Below, in pieces: positions 19,204 to 26,326 of a DNA stretch of 64,000 nt (position 1 is the first letter of the stretch; the number at the start of each line of letters is the position of its first letter). Source of the DNA: Conexibacter sp. SYSU D00693. Lineage in GTDB: Bacteria; Actinomycetota; Thermoleophilia; Solirubrobacterales; Solirubrobacteraceae. The stretch spans positions 2,728,001 to 2,792,000 of the forward strand of contig NZ_CP070950.1 of NCBI RefSeq assembly GCF_017084525.1. The letters are read 5' to 3'. Made by a program: the position numbers and the translations under genes. Below the pieces are notes generated by a model. The model worked only from the letters and a program-made list of their open reading frames with translations, was not told where the DNA came from and did not search any database.

Positions 19204-19668
19204 TCACGGCCCGGCGCGCCGCGCGCGCAGGAGGCGCAGCGCCAGCACGAGGCCCGACACGGCGAAGAGCCCGAGCGTGATCCACAGCCAGGCCTCGAGC
19301 GGGTCGGTGGCGCGGGGGCGTCCCGAGACGCGCTCGAAGTTCCGGCCGGCGTCGTCTCCGAGGATCGACGGCGCGTAGGCGAGCAGGACGACGAGCGCGA
19401 TCACGGCCGGGACCCGGATGTGGTTGATCGCCCGCACGCGCCGCCACGGTCCGTCGGCGATCGCCACGCGCAGCGCGGTGTCGGCGGTGGTGTAGGCCGG
19501 CAGGAGCACGGCGTCGTGGAGCACCGCTCCGGCCAGCAGCCAGACCAGCAGGTCGACGTCGCCGGTGGAGCGGACGTCCCAGATGCGCCCGACGGCGAAG
19601 ACGGCGACCGCGACGACCGCCAGGCTCCCGGCGAGCTTGAGCACGGTGGGAAGGCGCGCGGCCGTCAT
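19204..19668 (-). CDS. Small integral membrane protein, unknown function
   Basis: The 154-residue protein has about four membrane helices (VLKLAGSLAVVAVAVFAVG; LLVWLLAGAVLHDAVLLPA; IRVPAVIALVVLLAYAPSIL; WLWITLGLFAVSGLVLALRLL). Its ATG overlaps the stop of the molybdopterin oxidoreductase by 4 nt, so it is the third gene of a coupled set and may act as a membrane partner. No family recognised. Confidence 0.75.
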   Translation of the reverse strand: MTAARLPTVLKLAGSLAVVAVAVFAVGRIWDVRSTGDVDLLVWLLAGAVLHDAVLLPAYTTADTALRVAIADGPWRRVRAINHIRVPAVIALVVLLAYAPSILGDDAGRNFERVSGRPRATDPLEAWLWITLGLFAVSGLVLALRLLRARRAGP

Positions 19669-20927
19669 GCGCGGTGGAAGTCGATGGCGGAGACCCACTT
19701 CGTGCAGTGCACGCCCGGGAGGCCCGGGACGACGATCCGCGCGGGGTAGCCGTGGTCCAGCGAGAGGTCGCGGCCGTTCACGCGCAGCGCGAGCAGCGCC
19801 TGGTCGGCGCGGACCTGGCCCGGCGTCAGCGCGGCCTGCCGCAGGACGCCCGCCGGCTGCAGCGACGTGACCTGCGCGTACGCGTCCTCGGGCGCGTCGA
19901 CCAACGCCGCGAGGTCGGCGAGGCGCACGCCGGTCCAGCGCTGGGTGCTCGACCAGCCCTCGACGCAGGCGATCGGCAGGTCGTGCTCGCGCAGCTCCAT
20001 CGCCAGCAGGTCCGCGCGCGACAGGGCACGAGCGCCGCCGGCCAGCTGCAGGCGCCAGCCCGCGCCGACCATCTCCGGGGTGACGCGGGCGGCCGCCGCG
20101 GTCTTGTTCACCGGGAAGCCGAGGTCCCCGCCGCGCGGGGCGAGGACCGCGAGCTCGCGCAGCGGCCCGCCGACCGACTGGCCGGCCGTCGTCACGACGA
20201 GCGCCGCGGAGCTCGCGCCGACGAGGCCGAAGAGCCCGCGGCGGGTGAGCGACGGCGGCTCGGGCACCGGCGGCGCCAGCGAGCCGGGCGTGTGCGGTTC
20301 CACGTTCGCCCCGTCGGCGCGCAGGTCGTCGATGAGGGGCTGCAGGACGCCGCGCTCGCGGAAGGCGCGGCGCATCGTCGGCACCTTCGCCGCGACGTGC
20401 AGGACGAGCGCGGCGACGAAGATCCAGGCACCGTAGAAGTGCGCCACCACGAAGTTGAAGTGGAAGGGGTAGGAGAGCTGGGCGTTGAAGACGCCCGTGG
20501 CGAACTGGAAGATCGCGCCGCCGACGAGCAGCAGCAGCGTGAGCCGCTCGAGCGCGTGCAGCGGCCCGCGCACCGGCGGCCACTCGAACAGCCGCGGGAT
20601 GACGGACCAGAGCTTGGCCAGCAGCAGCGGGATCACGGCGAACCCGACGGTGACGTGCAGCCCCTGGGTCACGGCGTAGGTCCAGGGCCACGACGCGGGC
20701 CAGTCCACCAGCAGCCAGTCGAGGTGGCCGTGGCGGGGGACGATCGCGTTGCGCCCCAGGTCCGGCGCGTAGGCCAGGTGCGAGAGGAACCCGGTGCCCG
20801 CCACGACGACCACGCCGGCCAGGAGCAGCGCGCCCAGGGCGGACGTCAACCACGGCCCGCGCAGCGGGCTGACCCAGGACGTCGGGTCCGACGGACCCGG
20901 CGGCGGCTCCTGCGGCAAGCGCCTCAT
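19665..20927 (-). CDS. Molybdopterin oxidoreductase fused to a cytochrome b-like membrane domain
   Basis: A 420-residue two-part protein. Residues ~25-210 hold four or five membrane helices with spaced histidines (FLSHLAYAPD, TQGLHVTVGF, FNFVVAHFYG, LVLHVAAKVP), as in b-type cytochromes. A TAT-like RRGLFGLVGASSAALVV segment (~235-252) leads to a sulfite-oxidase-type Mo-cofactor domain with the Mo-ligand Cys in PIACVEGWSS and the terminal PGLPGVHCTKWVSAI motif. It probably passes electrons between an extracytoplasmic substrate and the membrane quinone pool. It is coupled by 4-nt overlaps to the methyltransferase upstream and the membrane protein downstream. Substrate unknown. Confidence 0.87.
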   Translation of the reverse strand: MRRLPQEPPPGPSDPTSWVSPLRGPWLTSALGALLLAGVVVVAGTGFLSHLAYAPDLGRNAIVPRHGHLDWLLVDWPASWPWTYAVTQGLHVTVGFAVIPLLLAKLWSVIPRLFEWPPVRGPLHALERLTLLLLVGGAIFQFATGVFNAQLSYPFHFNFVVAHFYGAWIFVAALVLHVAAKVPTMRRAFRERGVLQPLIDDLRADGANVEPHTPGSLAPPVPEPPSLTRRGLFGLVGASSAALVVTTAGQSVGGPLRELAVLAPRGGDLGFPVNKTAAAARVTPEMVGAGWRLQLAGGARALSRADLLAMELREHDLPIACVEGWSSTQRWTGVRLADLAALVDAPEDAYAQVTSLQPAGVLRQAALTPGQVRADQALLALRVNGRDLSLDHGYPARIVVPGLPGVHCTKWVSAIDFHRA

Positions 20928-21553
20928 CGGTCCTGCTCCAGCCAGGCGAACCAGCGGCCGCCGTCCTGCCGGCGTCCGGCGACCGCGAGACCCGCCCTCC
21001 CCGCGAGCTCCTCGAGCGCGTCGGCGCCCACCGTCGCCCAGCAGAACCACTCCCCGACGTGCCCGTCGCCCTCCAGGCGCAACGGCCGGACCACCACGCC
21101 GCCGCGCTCCGCCGCCAGCTCGGCCACCACGAGACCGCCGGGGGCCAGCGCCTCGGCCGCCCGGCGCAGCACGACGAGCGGGTCGCCTCCGATGCCGATG
21201 TTGCCGTCGAGCAGCAGGACCGTCCCCCACGCGCCCGCCATCGGCGGCGGGTCGAGCACGTCGCCCTCGAGCACGAGGAGCCCGGCCTCACGGACCAGCC
21301 GCAGCGCGCCGGCCGACCGGTCGACGCCGAGGGCCGCGACGCCCATCGCCCGCAGCGCCCGAAGGTGCCGCCCGGGGCCGCACCCCAGGTCGAGGACCGG
21401 GCCGCGGACGGTCGCCAGCACGCGGCGGTCGACGTCGTCGACGTCCTCGACCCACCGGGCGAGCGGCACCCGGGAGGTCCGCCCCAGGCGGTCGCGAGCC
21501 ACCAGCGGGCGCTGCGCCGCGAGCGCCGCGTCGTAGACGTGGCAGGGGTGCAT
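20924..21553 (-). CDS. Class I SAM-dependent methyltransferase
   Basis: The 209-residue protein has motif I VLDLGCGPGRHLRAL (~53-67), an acidic motif II loop GVDRSAG and LEGDVLD, and the post-motif PGGLVVAELAAE. This is the usual Rossmann methyltransferase fold. It is the first gene of the set methyltransferase / Mo-oxidoreductase / membrane protein, each joined by an ATGA overlap. The methyl acceptor is unknown; the linkage suggests a role in the same pathway or in maturation of the oxidoreductase. Confidence 0.85.
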   Translation of the reverse strand: MHPCHVYDAALAAQRPLVARDRLGRTSRVPLARWVEDVDDVDRRVLATVRGPVLDLGCGPGRHLRALRAMGVAALGVDRSAGALRLVREAGLLVLEGDVLDPPPMAGAWGTVLLLDGNIGIGGDPLVVLRRAAEALAPGGLVVAELAAERGGVVVRPLRLEGDGHVGEWFCWATVGADALEELAGRAGLAVAGRRQDGGRWFAWLEQDR

Positions 21554-21568
21554 CCGCCGGCCGTCGGG

Positions 21569-21865
21569 CTACTTGACCGCCACCACGTCCACGGGCCGGA
21601 TGTCCGGGGGCGATGCGAGGAGGTCGTCGGCGACCTTCCCGAGCGCGGCGGGGATCTCCCCGCCGAGGTGTGCGTCGCGCCCCGCCTGATCGGCGAACGT
21701 GTCGAAGATCCCGAACCGCCCGTCACCGAGGTCGAACGCGTACCAGGTGACGGTGCCCTCCTCGGCCGCCGCCAGCTCGCGGCCGGCCTCGAGGAACGCA
21801 GCGAGCTCGTCGGTCTTGCCGGGACGGGCTTCGAGCAGGGCGAGGATGCCGAGGGTGACGGCCAT
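21569..21865 (-). CDS. Antibiotic biosynthesis monooxygenase (ABM) domain protein
   Basis: The 98-residue single-domain protein is a ferredoxin-like alpha/beta barrel. It shows the ABM pattern LGILALLEARPGKTDELAAF, EEGTVTWYAFDLGDGRFGIFDTFAD and an Ala/His-rich helix (AGRDAHLGGEIP). Such proteins are cofactor-independent oxygenases, heme- or quinone-handling enzymes, or non-catalytic. Its stop lies 15 nt before the methyltransferase start, so it is probably co-transcribed with that set. Confidence 0.85.
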   Translation of the reverse strand: MAVTLGILALLEARPGKTDELAAFLEAGRELAAAEEGTVTWYAFDLGDGRFGIFDTFADQAGRDAHLGGEIPAALGKVADDLLASPPDIRPVDVVAVK

Positions 21866-21932
21866 GGTGCGGGGGGACCTCCAGGTCGGGGACGGCGGGT
21901 TCGTCCCCTCAGCACCGCGGCGGGCGCGGTTC

Positions 21933-22145
21933 TTACCGCGCGGCGGCGAGGAGCCCGAGGAAGTCCGTGTTGCAGGGGTCGCAGATCGCCAGGTGCGCGG
22001 CGATCCGGGGGAAGCGCTCGGCGGCGTCGCCGCAGGCGAGCTCGCGCTCGACGTAGGCGTCGATGGCGGCGAAGGTCTCGGCGCAGTCGCCCTCGCCGGG
22101 CGGGGTGCGCAGGAAGCGACGCAGGTTGTGGACGCCGGGGCTCAT
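21933..22145 (-). CDS. Small zinc-finger anti-sigma factor candidate
   Basis: The 70-residue protein has the anti-sigma zinc-finger pattern with upstream Cys and His residues and H-x3-C-x2-C (HLAICDPC) near its centre-right. No membrane helix is present, so it would be a soluble zinc-binding anti-sigma factor. Its ATG overlaps the sigma-factor stop by 4 nt (ATGA), the usual sigma/anti-sigma gene pairing. Partnership is inferred from this arrangement. Confidence 0.75.
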   Translation of the reverse strand: MSPGVHNLRRFLRTPPGEGDCAETFAAIDAYVERELACGDAAERFPRIAAHLAICDPCNTDFLGLLAAAR

Positions 22146-22780
22146 GCCGCGTCCTCCTCCCGGAAGCCGCCCGCGGCGAGCGCGGCCTGCAGCCGCCGGC
22201 GGGCGTCGTGGATGGTCTTGTAGATGGCGTTGCGGCTCGTGCCGAGCTCGGCCACGACGACGTCCAGCGGGACGGCGTGCAGCACGATCGCGACGAACAC
22301 GCGCCGCTGGTGGTCGGTGAGCTCGACGACGATCGCCGTGCGCAGCGCGTCGATGAGCTCCCGCCACTCGACGGCCTCCGACGGGGAGAAGCCGAACCGC
22401 GCGGGCAGCTGCTCCCAGTCCTCCTCGCCCGCGAAGACGGGGCGCTCCTGCCACATGTGCCGCGCCGCCTTGCGGGAGACCTCGAGCATCACGAACTTGC
22501 AGGCCCAGGTGGTGAAGCGGCTCTGGCCCCGGAAGTCGTCGAGCTTGCGCACCACGGCCACCGCGGCGTCCGCGGCCGCGTGGTGGGCGAGGTCGTCGAG
22601 CTCGGCGCCGGCGAACGGCAGGTCGCGGGCACGGCGGCGCAGCTCGCGCCGGGCCACGCGCAGCAGCAGCGCGTGGAGCCGCTCGGTGGCCGCCTCCTGG
22701 TCGCGCGCGCCGGCGCGCAGGTCACGCAGCCACCGGGCGGTCTCGTCGTCGGGGACCTGCTGCGCGGTCGTCGTCGCCAA
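22142..22780 (-). CDS. ECF-type RNA polymerase sigma factor
   Basis: The 212-residue sigma70-family protein has region 2 (LDDLAHHAAADAAVAVVRKL, DDFRGQSRFTTWACKFVMLE) and region 4 helix-turn-helix (LTDHQRRVFVAIVLHAVPLD, VVVAELGTSRNAIYKTIHDARRR). There is no region 1 or 3. It is probably held by the zinc-finger protein encoded immediately downstream with a 4-nt overlap. It diverges from the crotonase gene at 22881. Target promoters and signal are not visible. Confidence 0.9.
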   Translation of the reverse strand: MATTTAQQVPDDETARWLRDLRAGARDQEAATERLHALLLRVARRELRRRARDLPFAGAELDDLAHHAAADAAVAVVRKLDDFRGQSRFTTWACKFVMLEVSRKAARHMWQERPVFAGEEDWEQLPARFGFSPSEAVEWRELIDALRTAIVVELTDHQRRVFVAIVLHAVPLDVVVAELGTSRNAIYKTIHDARRRLQAALAAGGFREEDAA

Positions 22781-22830
22781 GCCGTCGATGGGGCGATGCT
22801 AGTCGGCGAGGCGAGCGCTGACGCGCCAAT

Positions 22831-22871
22831 GTAGTACAGGTCTGTTGCATGGTGATACAGACCTGTACTAC
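22831..22871. promoter_or_regulatory. TetR-type double operator before the crotonase gene
   Basis: Perfect 14-bp inverted repeats GTAGTACAGGTCTG (22831-22844) and CAGACCTGTACTAC (22858-22871) are separated by 13 bp and end 9 nt before the ATG at 22881. Each arm contains its own small palindrome ACAG-N2-CTGT, so two TetR dimers could bind. The TetR gene next to the crotonase is the natural candidate. Binding is inferred. Confidence 0.65.
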
Positions 22872-22880
22872 CTTGGGTCC

Positions 22881-23666
22881 ATGAGCGAGACCACGGCCCC
22901 CACCACCACCCGCCCGCCGTACGCGGACGCCTACGCCGACTGGCTCGGGCTGGAGCGCGGCGCCGACGGCGTCCTCACCGCGCGCTTCCACACCGGCGGC
23001 GGCCCGCACACGTTCACCGGCACGGTCCACCGCCAGCTCGTGCGGGCGCTGCAGGACATCGGCGCCGACCGCGACAACCGCGTGCTCGTGCTCACCGGCA
23101 CCGGCGACGCGTTCATGGACCAGATCGACGGCCAGTCCCTCGGGGACATCACGCAGCCGCGGGTCTGGGACGCGATCTTCTGGGAGGGCCGCAAGGTGCT
23201 CACGCTCCTCGCCGACCTCGAGATGCCGGTGGTGGCCGCCGTCAACGGCCCCGCCCGCGTGCACGCGGAGTACGCCGTCCTCGCCGACGTCGTCATCGCC
23301 GAGGAGCACGCCGTCTTCCAGGACGTGCCGCACAACGCGTTCGGCATCGTCCCCGGCGACGGCGTCCAGGTCGTGTGGCAGGAGCTCCTCGGCCCCAACC
23401 GCGGGCGCGACTTCCTGCTGCGCTCCCGGGAGCTCGACGCGGCCGAGGCCCAGCGGCTGGGCGTCGTCAGCGAGGTCGTGCCCCGGGGCGCGTCGCTGGA
23501 GCGCGCCCGGACGATCGCCGCCGAGCTCGCCCAGCGCCCGACGCTGCACCTGCGCTACACGAGCCTCGCGCTGCGCCAGCGGCTGCGCCGGCGCCTCGAG
23601 GAGGGCGTGCCCTACGGCATGGCGCTCGAGGGCCTGACGGCGGCGGACCTCGCCCACCAGGGCTGA
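22881..23666 (+). CDS. Crotonase-fold hydrolase of the 6-oxocamphor hydrolase type
   Basis: The 261-residue protein has the crotonase fold but not the usual oxyanion-loop and Glu pair of enoyl-CoA hydratases. It has RVHAEYAVLADVVIAEE followed by FQDVPHNAFGIVPGDG. The spacing of His128, His151 and Asp160 matches His122, His145 and Asp154 of 6-oxocamphor hydrolase exactly (23 and 9 residues), which are the catalytic residues of that enzyme. That enzyme cleaves C-C bonds of cyclic beta-diketones without CoA. ATG 22881 lies just after the double operator. The TetR gene downstream probably controls it. A CoA-dependent role is less likely but not excluded. Confidence 0.82.
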   Translation: MSETTAPTTTRPPYADAYADWLGLERGADGVLTARFHTGGGPHTFTGTVHRQLVRALQDIGADRDNRVLVLTGTGDAFMDQIDGQSLGDITQPRVWDAIFWEGRKVLTLLADLEMPVVAAVNGPARVHAEYAVLADVVIAEEHAVFQDVPHNAFGIVPGDGVQVVWQELLGPNRGRDFLLRSRELDAAEAQRLGVVSEVVPRGASLERARTIAAELAQRPTLHLRYTSLALRQRLRRRLEEGVPYGMALEGLTAADLAHQG

Positions 23667-23731
23667 CACCGCACGACCGCCACGGCCGCCGGGCTCGCAC
23701 CCCGCCCGGCGGCCGTAGGCTCGAGGGACCG

Positions 23732-24361
23732 ATGCCGGCGACGAAGTTCGACGAACCGACGCGCGAGCGCATCCTGCGGATCGCGAGCGACCTCTTCTAC
23801 CGCCAGGGCATCACGGCGACGGGCGTCGACGAGATCACGCGCCAGACCGGCGTCGCCAAGACGACCATGTACCGGGCGTTCGGCAGCAAGGACGGCCTCG
23901 TCGCCGCCTACCTGGAGCGGCGCGGTGCGGACTGGCGCGCCCACCTGGAGGAGCAGGTGAGCGCCGCCGCCGACGACCCGGCCGGACGGCTGCTCGCGGT
24001 GTTCGACGTCCTCGCGGCGTGGATGGCCGGCGACGACTTCCGCGGCTGTCCCTTCATCAACGCCGCCGGCGAGCTCTGCGACCCCGAGCACCCCGGCGTC
24101 GTCGCGACCCGCGAGCATCGCGCCGCCCTCACCGCGTACCTCGAGGACCTCGCGCGCGAGGCGGGCGCCACCGACCCCGCGGCGCTCGTCCGCCGGCTGC
24201 TGCTGCTCTACGACGCCGCGATGGTGGACGGCCAGCTCGACGGTGATCCCCTGCGTGCCGCCCGGGACGCGAAGGCGGCCGCCGAGGTCCTCGTCGCCGC
24301 CGCGATGCCCGGCGCCGGCGCGGGACGCGAGCGCGCCCACCGTCGTCCGCCGGTCGACTAG
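23732..24361 (+). CDS. TetR family transcriptional regulator
   Basis: The 209-residue protein has an N-terminal helix-turn-helix of TetR type (RERILRIASDLFYRQGITAT, GVDEITRQTGVAKTTMYRAF, GSKDGLVAAYL) and an alpha-helical ligand domain. It lies in the same direction 65 nt after the crotonase gene and probably binds ACAG-N2-CTGT sites at 22831-22871, with a ligand related to the crotonase substrate as inducer. The last ~15 residues (RERAHRRPPVD) are likely a disordered tail. Confidence 0.87.
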   Translation: MPATKFDEPTRERILRIASDLFYRQGITATGVDEITRQTGVAKTTMYRAFGSKDGLVAAYLERRGADWRAHLEEQVSAAADDPAGRLLAVFDVLAAWMAGDDFRGCPFINAAGELCDPEHPGVVATREHRAALTAYLEDLAREAGATDPAALVRRLLLLYDAAMVDGQLDGDPLRAARDAKAAAEVLVAAAMPGAGAGRERAHRRPPVD

Positions 24362-24371
24362 CGTCCGTCCC

Positions 24372-24710
24372 ATGGCGATCGTCGCGGTGGCGGACATGCA
24401 CGGGCTCGCCGGCCGGCGCACCGAGCTCGTCGAGCTCCTGCGCGAGCACGAGCGCGCGACCGCCGGCCAGGCCGGCTGTCTGCGCTCGTCGGTGGCCGCC
24501 TCCGTCGTCGACGAGGACGACTTCGTCCTCGTGAGCGAGTGGCGCGACCAGGCGTCGCTGGACGCCCACTACGCGTCGCCGGCGTTCGCCGCCTTCCAGC
24601 GGGCGCTGCACGGCCTGCTGGCCCGGCCCAGCGAGCTGGCGATCCACACGGTCAGCGCGACCGTCCGCCCGCAGCCCTCGGGCCTGCTGGACCCACGCGA
24701 CGCCGACTAG
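24372..24710 (+). CDS. Antibiotic biosynthesis monooxygenase (ABM) domain protein
   Basis: The 112-residue protein has an ABM-type ferredoxin-like fold: MAIVAVADMHGLAGRRTELV, LREHERATAGQAGCLRSSV, DDFVLVSEWRDQASLDAHYA, SPAFAAFQRALHGLL. The ATG lies 10 nt after the TetR stop, so it is probably transcribed with the crotonase-TetR pair. Possible roles are quinone or aromatic oxidation, or detoxification; none is proven. It is distinct from the ABM protein at 21569. Confidence 0.82.
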   Translation: MAIVAVADMHGLAGRRTELVELLREHERATAGQAGCLRSSVAASVVDEDDFVLVSEWRDQASLDAHYASPAFAAFQRALHGLLARPSELAIHTVSATVRPQPSGLLDPRDAD

Positions 24711-24758
24711 CGCCCTCCCGCCGCGGCCAGGACGGCGACGCGACCGCGAGGCCGCGGC

Positions 24759-25106
24759 CTAGACGGCGTGGGCCGCGAGGTCGCGGTCGGCCCGCAGCCG
24801 CGCGCACCACAGGGCGAAGACGAGGATGCCGAGCGCCGCGCCGGCCCAGTGGGCGCCGAGGGGGATCGCGACGAGCGACGGGACGCCGGCCAGCGCAGCG
24901 CCGACGAGCACCTGGACGGGCGGCAGGCGCAGCAGCCGCGCCGTGACCAGCGCGCAGACCGCCCAGGCCAGCGGCCCGGCGAACCACCCGTGGTCCTCGA
25001 AGAAGTCGTCGGGCGTGACCGCGACGAGCGCGAGGCTCAGCAGCGCGACGGCGACGGTCTGGATGAGGGCGGCGCGCCACAGGACGGACAGGTCCATCGC
25101 GGCCAT
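24759..25106 (-). CDS. Small membrane protein, unknown function
   Basis: The 115-residue protein has four hydrophobic segments: WRAALIQTVAVALLSLALVAV, FAGPLAWAVCALVTARLL, VQVLVGAALAGVPSLVAIPLG and WAGAALGILVFALWCARL. Loops are short and the charged termini are RLRADRDL at the end and MAAMD at the start. It is divergent from the SDR gene with a 17-nt gap, so the two promoters must overlap coding sequence. No family recognised. Confidence 0.75.
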   Translation of the reverse strand: MAAMDLSVLWRAALIQTVAVALLSLALVAVTPDDFFEDHGWFAGPLAWAVCALVTARLLRLPPVQVLVGAALAGVPSLVAIPLGAHWAGAALGILVFALWCARLRADRDLAAHAV

Positions 25107-25123
25107 GGTGGCACCATCGGGCC

Positions 25124-25879
25124 ATGGACCTCGGGATCACCGGCAGGGTCGCGCTCGTCACCGGCGCGTCGAAGGGCATCGGGCGCGCGATCGCCGCGCA
25201 GCTCGTCGCCGAGGGGGCGCGCGTCGCGGTCTCCTCCCGCGACGCCGCGCGGGCCGCGGCCACGGCGGAGGCGATCGGCGCGGCGATGTCCATGGCGTGG
25301 GACACCGACGACGTCGACGGCGCGGCCGGCCTGGTCGACGGCGTGCAGCAGGGGCTCGGGGCGCCGGTCGACGTCCTGGTCTGCAACACGGGCGGACCCC
25401 CCGCCGGCCCCGACCCGCTGGGCTTCTCGCGGGCGGACTGGGAGGCGGCCTACCGCTCGCTCGTGCTCGCCCCGATGGCGCTGGCCCAGCGCTGCGTGCC
25501 GGGGATGCGCGAGCGCGGGTGGGGCCGTGTCCTGAACGTCGCGTCGACCAGCGTGCGCGAGCCGCTGCCCGCCCTGACGCTCTCCAACGTCCACCGGGCG
25601 GGGACGCTCGCCGGGTGGAAGACGCTCGCGCGCGCGGTGGCCGGCGACGGCGTGACGGTCAACACCGTCCTGCCGGGCCGGATCGCCACCGACCGCATGG
25701 CCGCCATGCACGGCTCGCTGGACGCGGCGCAGGAGCTCGCGCGCGAGCAGGTCCCGGCCGGGCGGCTCGGGACCGTCGAGGAGCTGGCCGCGGCTGCGGC
25801 GTTCCTGTGCTCGGACCGTGCGGGCTACGTGACCGGCCAGGCGCTCGCGGTCGACGGGGGCCTCCTGCAGTCCATCTAG
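25124..25879 (+). CDS. Short-chain dehydrogenase/reductase-like protein without the Tyr/Lys catalytic pair
   Basis: The 251-residue SDR fold has the cofactor loop TGASKGIGRAIA (~14-25) and the NTGG motif (88-91). In the catalytic region, Ser141 (NVAS) is kept, but the residues 13 and 17 positions further on, normally the Tyr and Lys of YxxxK, are Ser154 and Arg158 (LTLSNVHRAG). This matches a known atypical SDR branch with SN..R here. Substrate unknown; normal dehydrogenase catalysis is doubtful. tRNA-Glu follows 15 nt after the stop. Confidence 0.85.
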   Translation: MDLGITGRVALVTGASKGIGRAIAAQLVAEGARVAVSSRDAARAAATAEAIGAAMSMAWDTDDVDGAAGLVDGVQQGLGAPVDVLVCNTGGPPAGPDPLGFSRADWEAAYRSLVLAPMALAQRCVPGMRERGWGRVLNVASTSVREPLPALTLSNVHRAGTLAGWKTLARAVAGDGVTVNTVLPGRIATDRMAAMHGSLDAAQELAREQVPAGRLGTVEELAAAAAFLCSDRAGYVTGQALAVDGGLLQSI

Positions 25880-25893
25880 ACTCCGCTGCGCCC

Positions 25894-25966
25894 GCCCCCA
25901 TGGTGTAGCGGTCAGTCACGCAAGCCTTTCGAGCTTGAGGCGAGGGTTCGACTCCCTCTGGGGGTG
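25894..25966 (+). tRNA. tRNA-Glu(TTC)
   Basis: Acceptor GCCCCCA pairs with TGGGGGT (first pair G-U), the anticodon stem CAAGC / GCTTG carries loop CTTTCGA with anticodon TTC, and the T arm is GAGGGTTCGACTCCCTC. Discriminator G. The D stem is weak (three pairs), as is common in tRNA-Glu. CCA is not encoded. It lies 23 nt before the intron-containing tRNA-Lys and may be co-transcribed with it. Confidence 0.9.
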
Positions 25967-25988
25967 CTGCGGTCGTAGACTCCCGCGC

Positions 25989-26326
25989 GGGCCGGTAGCT
26001 CAACTGGCAGAGCAAGGGACTTCAACGCAACGGAGCGCTAGCTGGGAGACCACTAGTACGTCGGCGGCTGTGTGCTGGGACCCCCTTAGAGCCCCGGGTA
26101 CCAGAGGCCTCGCGCCTCGGTGACAACCCCGCGGGATTGGGAAATCAGCAGGCAACCCCACCTCGGTGGGAGAGCCCTCAGAGGCCATACGCCGCCCACC
26201 CTAACGGGGACCGCCGAGGGTGAAGAGATGGTCCAGACCGCAACGCCGCGCGCCCGCGCGGAGGCCGGTGAAAGCCGGTGCGGCAGGTTAATCCCGTGGT
26301 TCTGGGTTCGAGTCCCAGTCGGCCCA
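25989..26326 (+). tRNA. tRNA-Lys(TTT) interrupted by a group I intron
   Basis: The 5' exon (25989-26022, 34 nt) has acceptor GGGCCGG, D arm GCTCAACTGGCAGAGC and anticodon stem AGGGA ending at U34. The 3' exon (26288-26326) starts TTAATCCCG and completes the loop as CTTTTAA (anticodon TTT), then gives T arm CTGGGTTCGAGTCCCAG, acceptor TCGGCCC and discriminator A. Joined, they form a complete 73-nt tRNA-Lys with one poor pair (A27-G43). The intervening 265 nt are the intron listed separately. No other tRNA-Lys(UUU) is in the window, so its function may depend on splicing. Confidence 0.9.
26023..26287 (+). ncRNA. Group I self-splicing intron (tRNA type, IC3-like) in tRNA-Lys
   Basis: A 265-nt element between U34 and U35 that ends in G, as group I introns do. 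Core helices can be read: P3 GGCGGC (26063-26068) with GCCGCC (26191-26196); P4 TGCTG (26073-26077) with CAGCA (26146-26150); P6 GGC (26151-26153) with GCC (26174-26176), extended by CCCACC / GGTGGG; P7 GGCCAT (26183-26188) with ATGGTC (26228-26233); P8 CACCCT (26197-26202) with AGGGTG (26217-26222). The S element AAGAGATGGTCC (26223-26234) and R-like TCAGAGGCCATACG match the tRNA-intron consensus. P1 (exon CUU with GAG 26046-26048) is tentative. No homing endonuclease gene is present. Confidence 0.9.

Noticed and set aside
22845-22880. Start of the crotonase at 22845
   Set aside because: It would place translation inside the operator; ATG 22881 begins directly before the conserved part and just after the repeat.
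25894-26326. Two unrelated tRNA halves or tRNA pseudogenes
   Set aside because: The halves fit as one complete tRNA-Lys after removal of exactly the intron, and the intron core helices are intact.
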